A stretch of 62,298 bases of DNA from JBPOHE01 sp052035915 (GTDB taxonomy: Bacteria > Pseudomonadota > Gammaproteobacteria > Chromatiales > Chromatiaceae), in NCBI GenBank assembly GCA_052035915.1, contig JBPOHE010000018.1, positions 1-62,298 on the forward strand, in the 5' to 3' direction. Positions 29,169 to 36,585 of the stretch are shown piece by piece (the stretch's first letter is position 1; each line of letters starts with the position of its first letter). The translations under genes were made by a program, and so were the position numbers. The notes under the pieces are model-generated. The model was not told where the DNA came from. It made no database searches and was given only the letters and a program-made list of their open reading frames with translations.

Positions 29169-29335
29169 CCGGGCCTGGGCACTTGTACCCAGCTTTTTGT
29201 TCTCAGAAAGAGAACAATAACGATCGACTGTTCTCTAAAACGGAACAAAAATAGCCATTTTCAGTCGATGCCCGGAACAACCGGGCGCCTAGGTTACTTG
29301 CTGATGGGTCTTTACTCTCAGCGGCGGATTCGGGA
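29169..29335. repeat. GTTCTC double-hairpin repeat, copy F, with conserved trailing module
   Basis: CCGGGCCTGGGC, then TTTTTGTTCTCAGAAAGAGAAC, CTGTTCTCTAAAACGGAACAAAAA and GCCATTTTCAGTCGATGCCCGG (29252-29274). The trailing module TGGGTCTTTACTCTCAGCGGCGGATTCGGG (about 29306-29335) is shared with copies H, I and J. It lies between argB and ubiG; about 190 bp on to ubiG show no gene. Confidence 0.82.
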
Positions 29336-29524
29336 TCGGTGCCCGGGTCCGATCAGTCGGAAACCCAGAATGTATTCGGAAAAATATGGGCTGCCGGGCC
29401 GCGGGATGGAGACACCGGAGGGCGCACCTGAAAGTCGAACGAACATCCAGTGCACTCTGGTATATCTTTTCCAGCAATCGCCCCAGACGCCAAGCCTGTC
29501 TTCAACCACCAGAGGAGCCGTACG

Positions 29525-30232
29525 ATGGAATCCGGTATCAATGTCGATGCTACTGAAATCAATAAATTCTCCGAACTGGCCGCGCGCTGGTGGGATCCCG
29601 AAAGCGAACTCAAGACCCTGCACCAGATCAACCCCCTGCGGCTGGGCTATGTGGAGCGTTGGACACCGCTCGGCGGCCAACGGGCGCTCGATGTCGGCTG
29701 CGGCGGGGGGCTATTGTCCGAAGCCATGGCGGCCCGGGGCGCCGAGGTCATGGGGATAGATCTGAGTGCCGCGGCCTTGCAGGTCGCCCGGCTCCATCTG
29801 CGGGAGTCCGGCCTGGAGGTCCGCTACGAGCGCCTGTCGGTGGAACAGCTCGCCCTCTCCATGCCGGAATCCTTCGACGTCCTCACCTGCATGGAGCTGC
29901 TGGAGCATGTGCCGGATCCCGCCTCGGTGATCCGCGCCTGCGCCAGCTTGTTACGCCCGGGAGGCCGAGCCTTTTTCTCCACCCTCAACCGCAACCCCAA
30001 GTCCTATCTGTTCGCTATCATCGGCGCCGAGTATCTCCTCGGTCTGCTCCCCAAGGGCACCCATGACTATGCCAAGTTCATCCGTCCTTCGGAGCTGGAT
30101 GTCTGTATCCGCGATAGTGGCCTCCAACTCTTGGACATTACCGGGATGAACTATGACCCCTTTACCCGGGACTATTCCCTTAGCCGGGATGTGGACGTGA
30201 ATTACATGGTCTGCTGTGAAAAGCCGCTCTGA
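29525..30232 (+). CDS. ubiG: Ubiquinone biosynthesis O-methyltransferase
   Basis: This 235-residue SAM-dependent methyltransferase is full length for UbiG. Motif I is LDVGCGGGLLSE, and it also has MGIDLS, TCMELLEHVPDP, LFAIIGAEYLLGLLPKGTHDYAKFI (membrane-interacting insert typical of UbiG) and the C-terminal DVDVNYMV. It catalyses both O-methylations in ubiquinone synthesis. GAGGAG lies 7 nt before the start. In pseudomonads ubiG is followed by a phosphatase and an SDR; here the SDR is 5 kb away. Confidence 0.95.
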   Translation: MESGINVDATEINKFSELAARWWDPESELKTLHQINPLRLGYVERWTPLGGQRALDVGCGGGLLSEAMAARGAEVMGIDLSAAALQVARLHLRESGLEVRYERLSVEQLALSMPESFDVLTCMELLEHVPDPASVIRACASLLRPGGRAFFSTLNRNPKSYLFAIIGAEYLLGLLPKGTHDYAKFIRPSELDVCIRDSGLQLLDITGMNYDPFTRDYSLSRDVDVNYMVCCEKPL

Positions 30233-30243
30233 GGCAAGAGGAC

Positions 30244-31197
30244 TCAATCCCGGCTGGAGCGGCCTTCCAGTTCGCGCAGCCGGGCCACCACCTCTTCGAG
30301 CAGATTCCGATTGGTGGCGATGAGGTCGGACAGGATACCGATCAGCACCATCTGAAATCCGGCCAAGAGCAACACGGCCGCCAGCACCACCGATTGGACA
30401 TGCAACTGGCCTTCATCGGTGAAGAAAAAGAAATAGAGGAAACGCATCCCCAGCAGGACACCCGCTGTAAAGGTGAGCAGGCCAATGGCGCTGAACACCT
30501 GGAGCGCCTTATAACGGGCATAGGTGCGCAGACCGATCAGACCGGACTTGACGACGAACTGCCCGGCGTGATCGAACAGCCTGGATTCACGCAGTTTGGG
30601 ATTGGTGCGGATCGGCAGACTGAGAATGGCAAAACGGTTCCGTCCGGCCTGGATCACATGCTCGGCGGTATGATCGAAATCGGTGATGGTGGTAAGCCGC
30701 AGGGCGGCGGCGCGGGAATAGGCGCGAAAACCGCTGGCCACATCGGGGACACTGGCGTTCGCCAAGAGGCTGATGATCCGGCTGCCAAACCGCTGCAACA
30801 GGCGTTTGACGAGGGAGAAATGATGGATGGTCTCGGGTTGTCGATCGCCGATGACGATGTCCGCCTGGCCGTCGAGGATGGGGGTCACCAGCTTGGGGAT
30901 ATCTCCGCCGCAATACTGATTGTCGCCGTCGGTGTTGACGATGATATCGGCCCCCAGGGCCAGACACCGGTCAATCCCGGCCCGAAAGGCATTCCCCAGG
31001 CCCCGATTGCGGGCGAAACGCAGGATATGCTCCGCCCCCGCCGCCCGGGCGATCTCCGCCGTGCCGTCGCTGGAGCCGTCGTCGATGACCAGCACCTCCA
31101 CCGCGGTCACCCCCGGGATCTGTCTGGGGATATCGGCGATGGTCGCCGGCAGGGTCGCCGCTTCATTCAGGCAGGGGATTTGGACGATGACTTTCAT
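30244..31197 (-). CDS. Family 2 glycosyltransferase (DPMS/GtrB-like)
   Basis: This 317-residue membrane-associated enzyme has a GT-A fold with VLVIDDGSSDGTAE, FARNRGLGNAF and the metal-binding NTDGDNQY. Two C-terminal transmembrane helices follow (about 234-258 and 270-292), then a short coiled tail. The layout fits transfer of a sugar to polyprenyl phosphate at the inner membrane. It is convergent with ubiG. The acceptor and sugar cannot be read from sequence. Confidence 0.88.
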   Translation of the reverse strand: MKVIVQIPCLNEAATLPATIADIPRQIPGVTAVEVLVIDDGSSDGTAEIARAAGAEHILRFARNRGLGNAFRAGIDRCLALGADIIVNTDGDNQYCGGDIPKLVTPILDGQADIVIGDRQPETIHHFSLVKRLLQRFGSRIISLLANASVPDVASGFRAYSRAAALRLTTITDFDHTAEHVIQAGRNRFAILSLPIRTNPKLRESRLFDHAGQFVVKSGLIGLRTYARYKALQVFSAIGLLTFTAGVLLGMRFLYFFFFTDEGQLHVQSVVLAAVLLLAGFQMVLIGILSDLIATNRNLLEEVVARLRELEGRSSRD

Positions 31198-31321
31198 GGC
31201 TTCAATACCTGGGGTTTTTTATCGCTCGGATGATCCCCTATTCTGTGGCATAGCCTCCCCGGAGGCGACAGCTTCCCCGAATCACCGCTCTTGCGCCACC
31301 CAGGAAACGACTCCCCCAGCC

Positions 31322-32152
31322 ATGTCCCCAGCCGACGCCGAACTTCGCTTTCCCAATGCCGCCACCCCGCCGGGTTCGGCCAAGTATTACAGCCTGCGCT
31401 TCGCCCCGGCGCCCAGACGCCCGGATCTGGCCCTGATCCTGCTCTGGCACTGGGAACTCTGGCGCATCCGGGACGAATCCAAGGACCCCGGAGTGGCGCG
31501 ACTCAAATTGGACTGGTGGCGGCAGGAGTTGCAGGAGACCAGGCTCGGTCGGGGACAACACCCCATGAGCCCGGCCCTGGGCGACCTCATCCAGCGTCAT
31601 CGGCTTCCCTCCGGGCCCTTTCTCGGCCTGGCCGACGCCGTCGAGCAAGACCTCTTGCGTACCCCCTATCCAGGGTTGGCGGAACTCATGGAGTACGCCG
31701 ACCGGGCTACGGGCGGCCTCATGGAACTCCTCACCCGTATCCTCGGGGCCGAAGAGGAAGAGGCGGCGCTCGCCCGGGAACTGGGCATCGGCATCAGATT
31801 GGTGGAGGTAGTCCAGGAACTCGGCGGCGACCTGCGCCGGCAACGCTGTTATCTCCCTAGGGAAAGTCTCAGGCAGGTCGGGCTCAGCCCGGACGAGCTG
31901 ACCACCCCAAAGGCGGCGGCGACCTTGAAGTCGCTCCTGGCGACCTTTTCCGCCCAGGTCCAGAGCCATCAGGAGCTGGCCATGAAACGATCGCGCGCCG
32001 CCAGGCGGCGACTGGGGCCGGCCCTGGCCCTGGCGGCCATCGCCAGCGCCACCCTGAAGGAGATCCGGAACAGCGACTATCCCGTCCTCCGGCAGCATAT
32101 CCGGCTGACCCCCTGGCGCAGCCTCTGGATCGCCTGGGGTGCCCAATGGTGA
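31322..32152 (+). CDS. Squalene/phytoene synthase-family protein
   Basis: This 276-residue protein of the all-alpha trans-isoprenyl diphosphate synthase family has the first Asp-rich motif intact as RDESKD (D-x-x-x-D). The second motif reads QELGGDLRRQRCYLPRE, with the usual N/D-x-x-x-D partly altered (E and G at positions normally Asp/Asn). It could be a divergent hydroxysqualene/phytoene synthase or an assembly-factor-like member. No hopanoid or carotenoid genes adjoin it. The start at 31322 is preceded by AGGAAA at somewhat long spacing. Confidence 0.72.
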   Translation: MSPADAELRFPNAATPPGSAKYYSLRFAPAPRRPDLALILLWHWELWRIRDESKDPGVARLKLDWWRQELQETRLGRGQHPMSPALGDLIQRHRLPSGPFLGLADAVEQDLLRTPYPGLAELMEYADRATGGLMELLTRILGAEEEEAALARELGIGIRLVEVVQELGGDLRRQRCYLPRESLRQVGLSPDELTTPKAAATLKSLLATFSAQVQSHQELAMKRSRAARRRLGPALALAAIASATLKEIRNSDYPVLRQHIRLTPWRSLWIAWGAQW

Positions 32153-32323
32153 TGGGGTCCTGCGCGAACTTCACTGTTTGCGGCATGCCGGACTGGAGCT
32201 TGCACGACCATCAAAGAGGTCGAGGTCGAACTGAAGGAATTTTGGATACCTTGTCTCCGTCGGTAATGACAGGGGATCAGACTTACTCTTCGCGCTACCG
32301 CAGGATTGGGTTATTCTTTGGGC

Positions 32324-33784
32324 ATGGCTGGGGGAGTATTCCGAACAAAACATCTTGATCTGATTCTCGCGGAAGCCGATGCCTCCGTGCATAAACTCAA
32401 GCGTTCGCTTGGTCCCATTGATCTTATTGCCCTCGGTATCGGGGCGATCGTAGGCGCTGGAATTTTTGCCCTGGTGGGCACAGCGGCAGCGGGCGACCCA
32501 TTCCGGCCCGGTGCTGGTCCGGCGCTCATCCTCTCCTTCCTGCTGACAGGGGGGGCGTGCGCCCTCACTGGCCTGTGCTACGCCGAATTCGCGAGCCTCG
32601 TCCCCATCGCGGGAAGCGCCTATACCTACGCCTATGCTACCCTCGGTGAATTCGTGGCCTGGATCATCGGCTGGGACCTCATTCTCGAATACGCCGTCGG
32701 CAACGTGGCCGTAGCCGTCTCTTGGTCGGGCTATTTTTGCGAGCTTTTGCGAGGCTTCGACATCGAGTTTCCCCGCTGGCTCGCCACGGATCTGCGTACG
32801 GCTTTGCAGACGCCTGAAATCATGAATGCCGCACCCAGGATTTTCGACGTGCCCATCATTTTCAATCTGCCCGCTGTCTTCATCGTGGCGGCGATCACAT
32901 CCCTGCTTGTCATCGGCACCAAAGAGAGCGCACGTTTTACCGCCTTCATGGTGGGCATCAAGTTGCTCGCCCTCGGCTTCTTCGTCTTCACGGGGTTGAG
33001 CTTCGTCAAGCCGTCCAACTGGCAACCCTTTGCACCCAACGGCTGGGCAGGTATACAAGCCGGCGCGGCGGTGATTTTTTTCGCCTATATCGGGTTCGAC
33101 GCTGTTTCGACCCTGGCGGAGGAGTGCCGTAACCCGTCTAGGGAGCTACCCATCGGTATTCTGGGATCGCTCGCGGTATGCACCCTGATCTACATCGTCG
33201 TCGCGGCGATCCTCACGGGAATGGTCCCTTGGAACCAGCTCAACACGGCCGAGCCTCTTGCCGTGGCCATGCGCGTCGTGCACAAAGATTGGGCCGCTGG
33301 CCTTGTTGCTTTCGGTTCCGTTGTCGCCCACACCGCCGTCCTTCTCGTCTTTCAACTCGGCCAGCCGCGCATCTTTTTCTCCATGTCACGCGATGGGCTC
33401 CTACCACCCACCTTCGCCAAAGTCCATCCGCATTTCAAGACACCCTATGTGACGACGATCCTCACAGGGGTACTCGTGGGAGGAGCCTCGTGTTTCGCTA
33501 GTCTCGACGAAATGGCCGACCTCTGTAACATCGGCACACTCTCGGCCTTTCTCCTCGTGTGCGCGGGTATCATTGTGCTTCGCGTAAAGGACCCACTCAG
33601 GCCGCGCCCCTTTAAAACACCATGGGTTCCGCTCGTTCCAGCCCTTGGTGTCCTGTCGTGCCTCTATCTTATGCTTGGTCTACCCTGGAGCGCCTGGGCA
33701 AGGTTCGCCGTCTGGCTGATTGTCGGTATGGGGATCTACTATGCCTACGGCTTTGGCCACAGTAGGCTGCACGGGAAGGGATAG
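32324..33784 (+). CDS. APC-superfamily cationic amino acid permease (YhdG/CAT-like)
   Basis: This 486-residue permease has about 12 membrane segments. The first helix carries GIGAIVGAGIFALVG, the unwound substrate-binding region of the APC fold, and the central region has FFAYIGFDAVSTLAEECRNPSRELP. It imports or exchanges amino acids across the inner membrane. A TTG start at 32306 is also possible. Codon use (more TTC/CTC with lower GC3) looks slightly different from its neighbours, and the flanks are AT-richer, hinting at later acquisition. Confidence 0.88.
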   Translation: MAGGVFRTKHLDLILAEADASVHKLKRSLGPIDLIALGIGAIVGAGIFALVGTAAAGDPFRPGAGPALILSFLLTGGACALTGLCYAEFASLVPIAGSAYTYAYATLGEFVAWIIGWDLILEYAVGNVAVAVSWSGYFCELLRGFDIEFPRWLATDLRTALQTPEIMNAAPRIFDVPIIFNLPAVFIVAAITSLLVIGTKESARFTAFMVGIKLLALGFFVFTGLSFVKPSNWQPFAPNGWAGIQAGAAVIFFAYIGFDAVSTLAEECRNPSRELPIGILGSLAVCTLIYIVVAAILTGMVPWNQLNTAEPLAVAMRVVHKDWAAGLVAFGSVVAHTAVLLVFQLGQPRIFFSMSRDGLLPPTFAKVHPHFKTPYVTTILTGVLVGGASCFASLDEMADLCNIGTLSAFLLVCAGIIVLRVKDPLRPRPFKTPWVPLVPALGVLSCLYLMLGLPWSAWARFAVWLIVGMGIYYAYGFGHSRLHGKG

Positions 33785-34137
33785 GGGAGCAACAATACTC
33801 TACGCTCCCTTGATGCTGTGCGTAACGACAGGCTGAACGTTCGGTATCTTGGGCTCTGGACCCTCAGCAAGAACGCCTTGCGCCGCAGATCGGCGCGTAA
33901 CAGCACCTGCGGCCATGAACGAATTGGTTCATGGCTAAACCTCAACCCCGCACTCGATTCAGCGCGTCGGCGTTTTTCTCACCTGCTCATCTAAGGCGAT
34001 TTCTATCAAAACCCATACAGGCTACTGGTCTGTTCGTCCGCCTTCGGTATTACGCCAGGAAGACGAACGAACATCCCGCGCCTTCTGGCCTACCTTTTTC
34101 CAGCGATCGCCTAAGTCCCTCGAGAGCCCCGGTAAAG
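33785..34137. other. Intergenic region with two dyads and a degenerate repeat
   Basis: GGGAGC...GCTCCC (about 33785-33810) follows the permease stop and may be a terminator. A perfect 9-bp dyad GCCATGAAC/GTTCATGGC spans 33912-33935. Bases 34063-34112 resemble 29432-29482 upstream of ubiG. No gene is seen. Confidence 0.5.
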
Positions 34138-34650
34138 CTAGTAAGGATAGGTCAGCGGGCAGAAAATACGGGTATGGGGTTGCTGAACGAGACAAGGCGG
34201 CGTGGCACCATCACATTTCTCCACGGTATCCCCCGTCCAGTAAAGGACGGCGTCTAGTGTCAGCGGTTCAATCTCGAAAATACCTCCGCTGTGCCAGAGG
34301 TTGGTTTTGTCATCACTGAGGCCGACACTGGTAAGTCCGGCCTGGAACTTGCCGTCCTTGATGTACATATTGCCAAAGACATGGGTATCCCCAGGATCGT
34401 CTCCATTGCAAAACTGCATGCCTTGGATCCCATAGACCTGCCCTTGTCGTACGCAATGACGGTGCTGCGTACCGATGCAGGGCTGTGCGCCTAGAATCCC
34501 ATAGCCCCCTACCGGATCGAGATCCAGTTTCAGGATGCAAGTACCCCCGTTGCTTCGCGGTGTCTGCCAGCAATAAGCTCCCGCGTTACCCGCTTGCGCC
34601 GCGCAAACGGCGGCTATCAGCAATGCACCGATACCCCAACTTTTTTTCAT
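34138..34650 (-). CDS. Small secreted protein of unknown function
   Basis: This 170-residue protein has a clear Sec signal peptide (MKKSWGIGALLIAAVCAAQ, cleavage probably after GNAGA). The mature part has eight cysteines, an even number suiting disulfides, and is rich in Gly and aromatic residues (GTQHRHCVRQGQVYGIQGMQ, GDTHVFGNMYIKDG, DAVLYWTGDTVEKCDG). I recognise no family. GAGG lies 8 nt before the ATG at 34650. An open frame continues upstream but the signal peptide fixes the start. It is an isolated monocistronic gene. Confidence 0.72.
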   Translation of the reverse strand: MKKSWGIGALLIAAVCAAQAGNAGAYCWQTPRSNGGTCILKLDLDPVGGYGILGAQPCIGTQHRHCVRQGQVYGIQGMQFCNGDDPGDTHVFGNMYIKDGKFQAGLTSVGLSDDKTNLWHSGGIFEIEPLTLDAVLYWTGDTVEKCDGATPPCLVQQPHTRIFCPLTYPY

Positions 34651-35279
34651 GGCCATGACCTCGTGGTGAATCGTTCGACTTGATGGCCGCCTACCTTTAA
34701 GACACCCACACGCGGTTTGAGCCAACCTTTTCCCCTCCGCTAGTCGCTCTGGAGGCAACCGCTAACGCGCCGCTTAATGGCAGCTTTCGTTGTCGGCGGC
34801 CATCAGAAAAGGTCATTTAGCATTATTCCATAATATAAATAATGTTAAATGACCGATATCAAAGGGTTTTCCGGAAAATCTCATGCCAAGCTGGTAGGGC
34901 AGATCAAAAGCTACTCTTTCCCCTACCAACCGATCGTCAACCAGGCGGCCACCGGGGCTGGGGATAGCGGGGCGCATGGAGTCCAACGGCAACAAACGGC
35001 GACGATCTGATCGAAGTGGCGCAAACGCGACATCTTCTCTCACCTAAGCTTCGCGTCCGTTCGAGTTCGGGAGCCAGTTGGGAGCGCCAGGTCACAGGCT
35101 TGATAGAAGGAGACGACCCGGTAAATTATCGAGGCGGGTGGTAATTAGGTGAAAGACGCTTACCTGATGCCCTTTCTGGATTGATTTTATAATCCAGACG
35201 CAGACGCCACTCACCCGCCGATGGCGGGAACTCCAACAGGAATGGATGTGAGAATAGCTGGGACGTCGATGGGGGGTTC
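34651..35279. other. AT-richer intergenic region, no gene seen
   Basis: This stretch upstream of both the secreted-protein gene and the SDR holds the 17-bp inverted repeat at 34811-34854 and a second dyad TCTGGATT/AATCCAGA (35175-35198). A 76-codon minus-strand open frame (34813-35043) begins inside the inverted repeat and has no recognisable sequence. Confidence 0.5.
34811..34854. repeat. AT-rich 17-bp inverted repeat
   Basis: GGTCATTTAGCATTATT (34811-34827) and AATAATGTTAAATGACC (34838-34854) are complementary at 16 of 17 positions (one G.T), with a 10-nt loop. The AT content stands out from the surroundings. It could be an operator, a structured leader or one end of a mobile element. Confidence 0.7.
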
Positions 35280-35395
35280 CCGGGCTTAGCCTGTTTTACC
35301 GCTTTTTTTGTTCTCCTGAAGAGAACAAATATTGTTATACTGGTCTATTGTTCTCAGAAAAAGAACGAAAAGGCCCATTTTCAGTCTGATCCGAG
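35280..35395. repeat. GTTCTC double-hairpin repeat, copy G
   Basis: CCGGGCTTAGCC, TTTTTTTGTTCTCCTGAAGAGAACAAA, CTATTGTTCTCAGAAAAAGAAC and CCCATTTTCAGTCTGATCCG. It is the only copy lying upstream of genes on both sides, 60 bp before the SDR start. Confidence 0.82.
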
Positions 35396-35457
35396 CAACC
35401 TGGAGCGGCTCGGGGTATAGTTGTCATCATAAGAAAAACCAAACGGAAGTCATACCC

Positions 35458-36210
35458 ATGCTGGACTATAGGCCTCCCAAAGATCTCCTGGCTGGACGCA
35501 TCATCCTGGTCACGGGCGCGGGTGACGGCATCGGTCGTGCCGCCGCCATCAGCTTTGCCGCCCACGGCGCCACCCTGGTGTTGCTCGGGCGTACGATGAA
35601 AAAGCTCGAACAAACCTATGACGCCATTGAGGAAGCCGGTGGTCCGCAACCCGCAATCCTGCCCCTGAGCCTGGAAACCGCCACACCCCAGAGCTATCAC
35701 GAACTGGCCGCCACCCTGGAGAGGGAATTCGGACGTCTCGATGGGCTGCTGCACAATGCCGCCGAGTTTCCCTACTTCAGCCGCATCGAGGATTATGACC
35801 CGGAGACCTGGAATCGGGTGTTGCAGGTCAATCTCAACGCTCCCTTCCTGCTCACCCAGGCCTGCTTGCCCTTGTTGCGACGTTCGACGGACGCCAGCCT
35901 CATCTTTACCTCGGTTCACTCGGCGCATCGCGGCAAGGTCTTCATGGGCGCTTACGGCGTCTCCAAATTCGCCCTCGATGGACTGATGCAGATCCTGGCG
36001 GCGGAAACCGATGCCACCCAGCTACGGGTCAACAGCATCGCCTCCTGCCCCACCCGCACCTCGCTACGTGCCCAGGTCTACCCCGGGGAAGATGCCGATA
36101 CCCTGCCCACCCCGGAAAGCCTGATGCCCACCTATCTGTATCTCATGGGACCGGACAGCCGGGGTATCAGGGGCCGTATCTTCGAGATCGGCACCCCGGC
36201 AGTTGCCTAA
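35458..36210 (+). CDS. Short-chain dehydrogenase/reductase (YciK-like)
   Basis: This 250-residue classical SDR shows VTGAGDGIGRA (NAD(P)-binding glycine motif), LHNAAEFP, the catalytic Ser in FTSVHSAHR and YGVSK (Y-x-x-x-K). It matches the YciK group, which in pseudomonads sits beside ubiG and mupP. The substrate is unknown. The ATG at 35458 begins the family N-terminus (YRPPKDLLAGRIILVTG). Upstream in-frame codons run through repeat copy G and are rejected. Confidence 0.88.
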   Translation: MLDYRPPKDLLAGRIILVTGAGDGIGRAAAISFAAHGATLVLLGRTMKKLEQTYDAIEEAGGPQPAILPLSLETATPQSYHELAATLEREFGRLDGLLHNAAEFPYFSRIEDYDPETWNRVLQVNLNAPFLLTQACLPLLRRSTDASLIFTSVHSAHRGKVFMGAYGVSKFALDGLMQILAAETDATQLRVNSIASCPTRTSLRAQVYPGEDADTLPTPESLMPTYLYLMGPDSRGIRGRIFEIGTPAVA

Positions 36211-36268
36211 GGCGATTGCCGGAGCCGACGCCTCAATCCATCAAGCCATGTATTCAGAAGAGTATGGG

Positions 36269-36358
36269 GTAGGCTGGCGATGAGCGAAGCGAATCCCAGC
36301 GCCTCGGCCCATACCAAGAAGCTGGGTTTTCGCGCTTGGCGCCTCAACATCGGCCTGC
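36269..36358. repeat. R2 palindromic repeat, copy 3
   Basis: GGTAGGCTGGCGATGAGCGAAGCGAATCCCAGC ends at GCGCCTCAACATCGGCCTGC, a diverged reverse-orientation copy of 36-114. It lies 59 bp after the SDR stop and 22 bp before GTTCTC copy H. Confidence 0.75.
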
Positions 36359-36379
36359 GACCGATGTCGATAGACGGCT

Positions 36380-36556
36380 CCCGGGCCTGAGCGCCGGGGT
36401 CCGGTTTTTTGTTCTCCTTACGAGAACAAATATCCTGAAAAGGCCGTATTGTTCTCCAAATAAGAACAGAAAATGGCCATTTTCAGTCGATGCCCGGAAT
36501 GGCTGAATGAAGACATACATTCCTCTTGGGTCTTTCTCTCAGCACGAATTCGGGGC
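36380..36556. repeat. GTTCTC double-hairpin repeat, copy H, with trailing module
   Basis: CCGGGCCTGAGC, TTTTTTGTTCTCCTTACGAGAACAAA, GTATTGTTCTCCAAATAAGAACA and GGCCATTTTCAGTCGATGCCCGG, then the trailing module CTTGGGTCTTTCTCTCAGCA...GAATTCGGGG (about 36524-36554). It lies between convergent genes. Confidence 0.85.
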
Positions 36557-36585
36557 CAGCCTCCGAGCATTCGGAAGCCAAGCCT

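Noticed and set aside
34813..35043. 76-codon minus-strand open frame
   Set aside because: It begins inside an inverted repeat, lacks a ribosome binding site and resembles no family.
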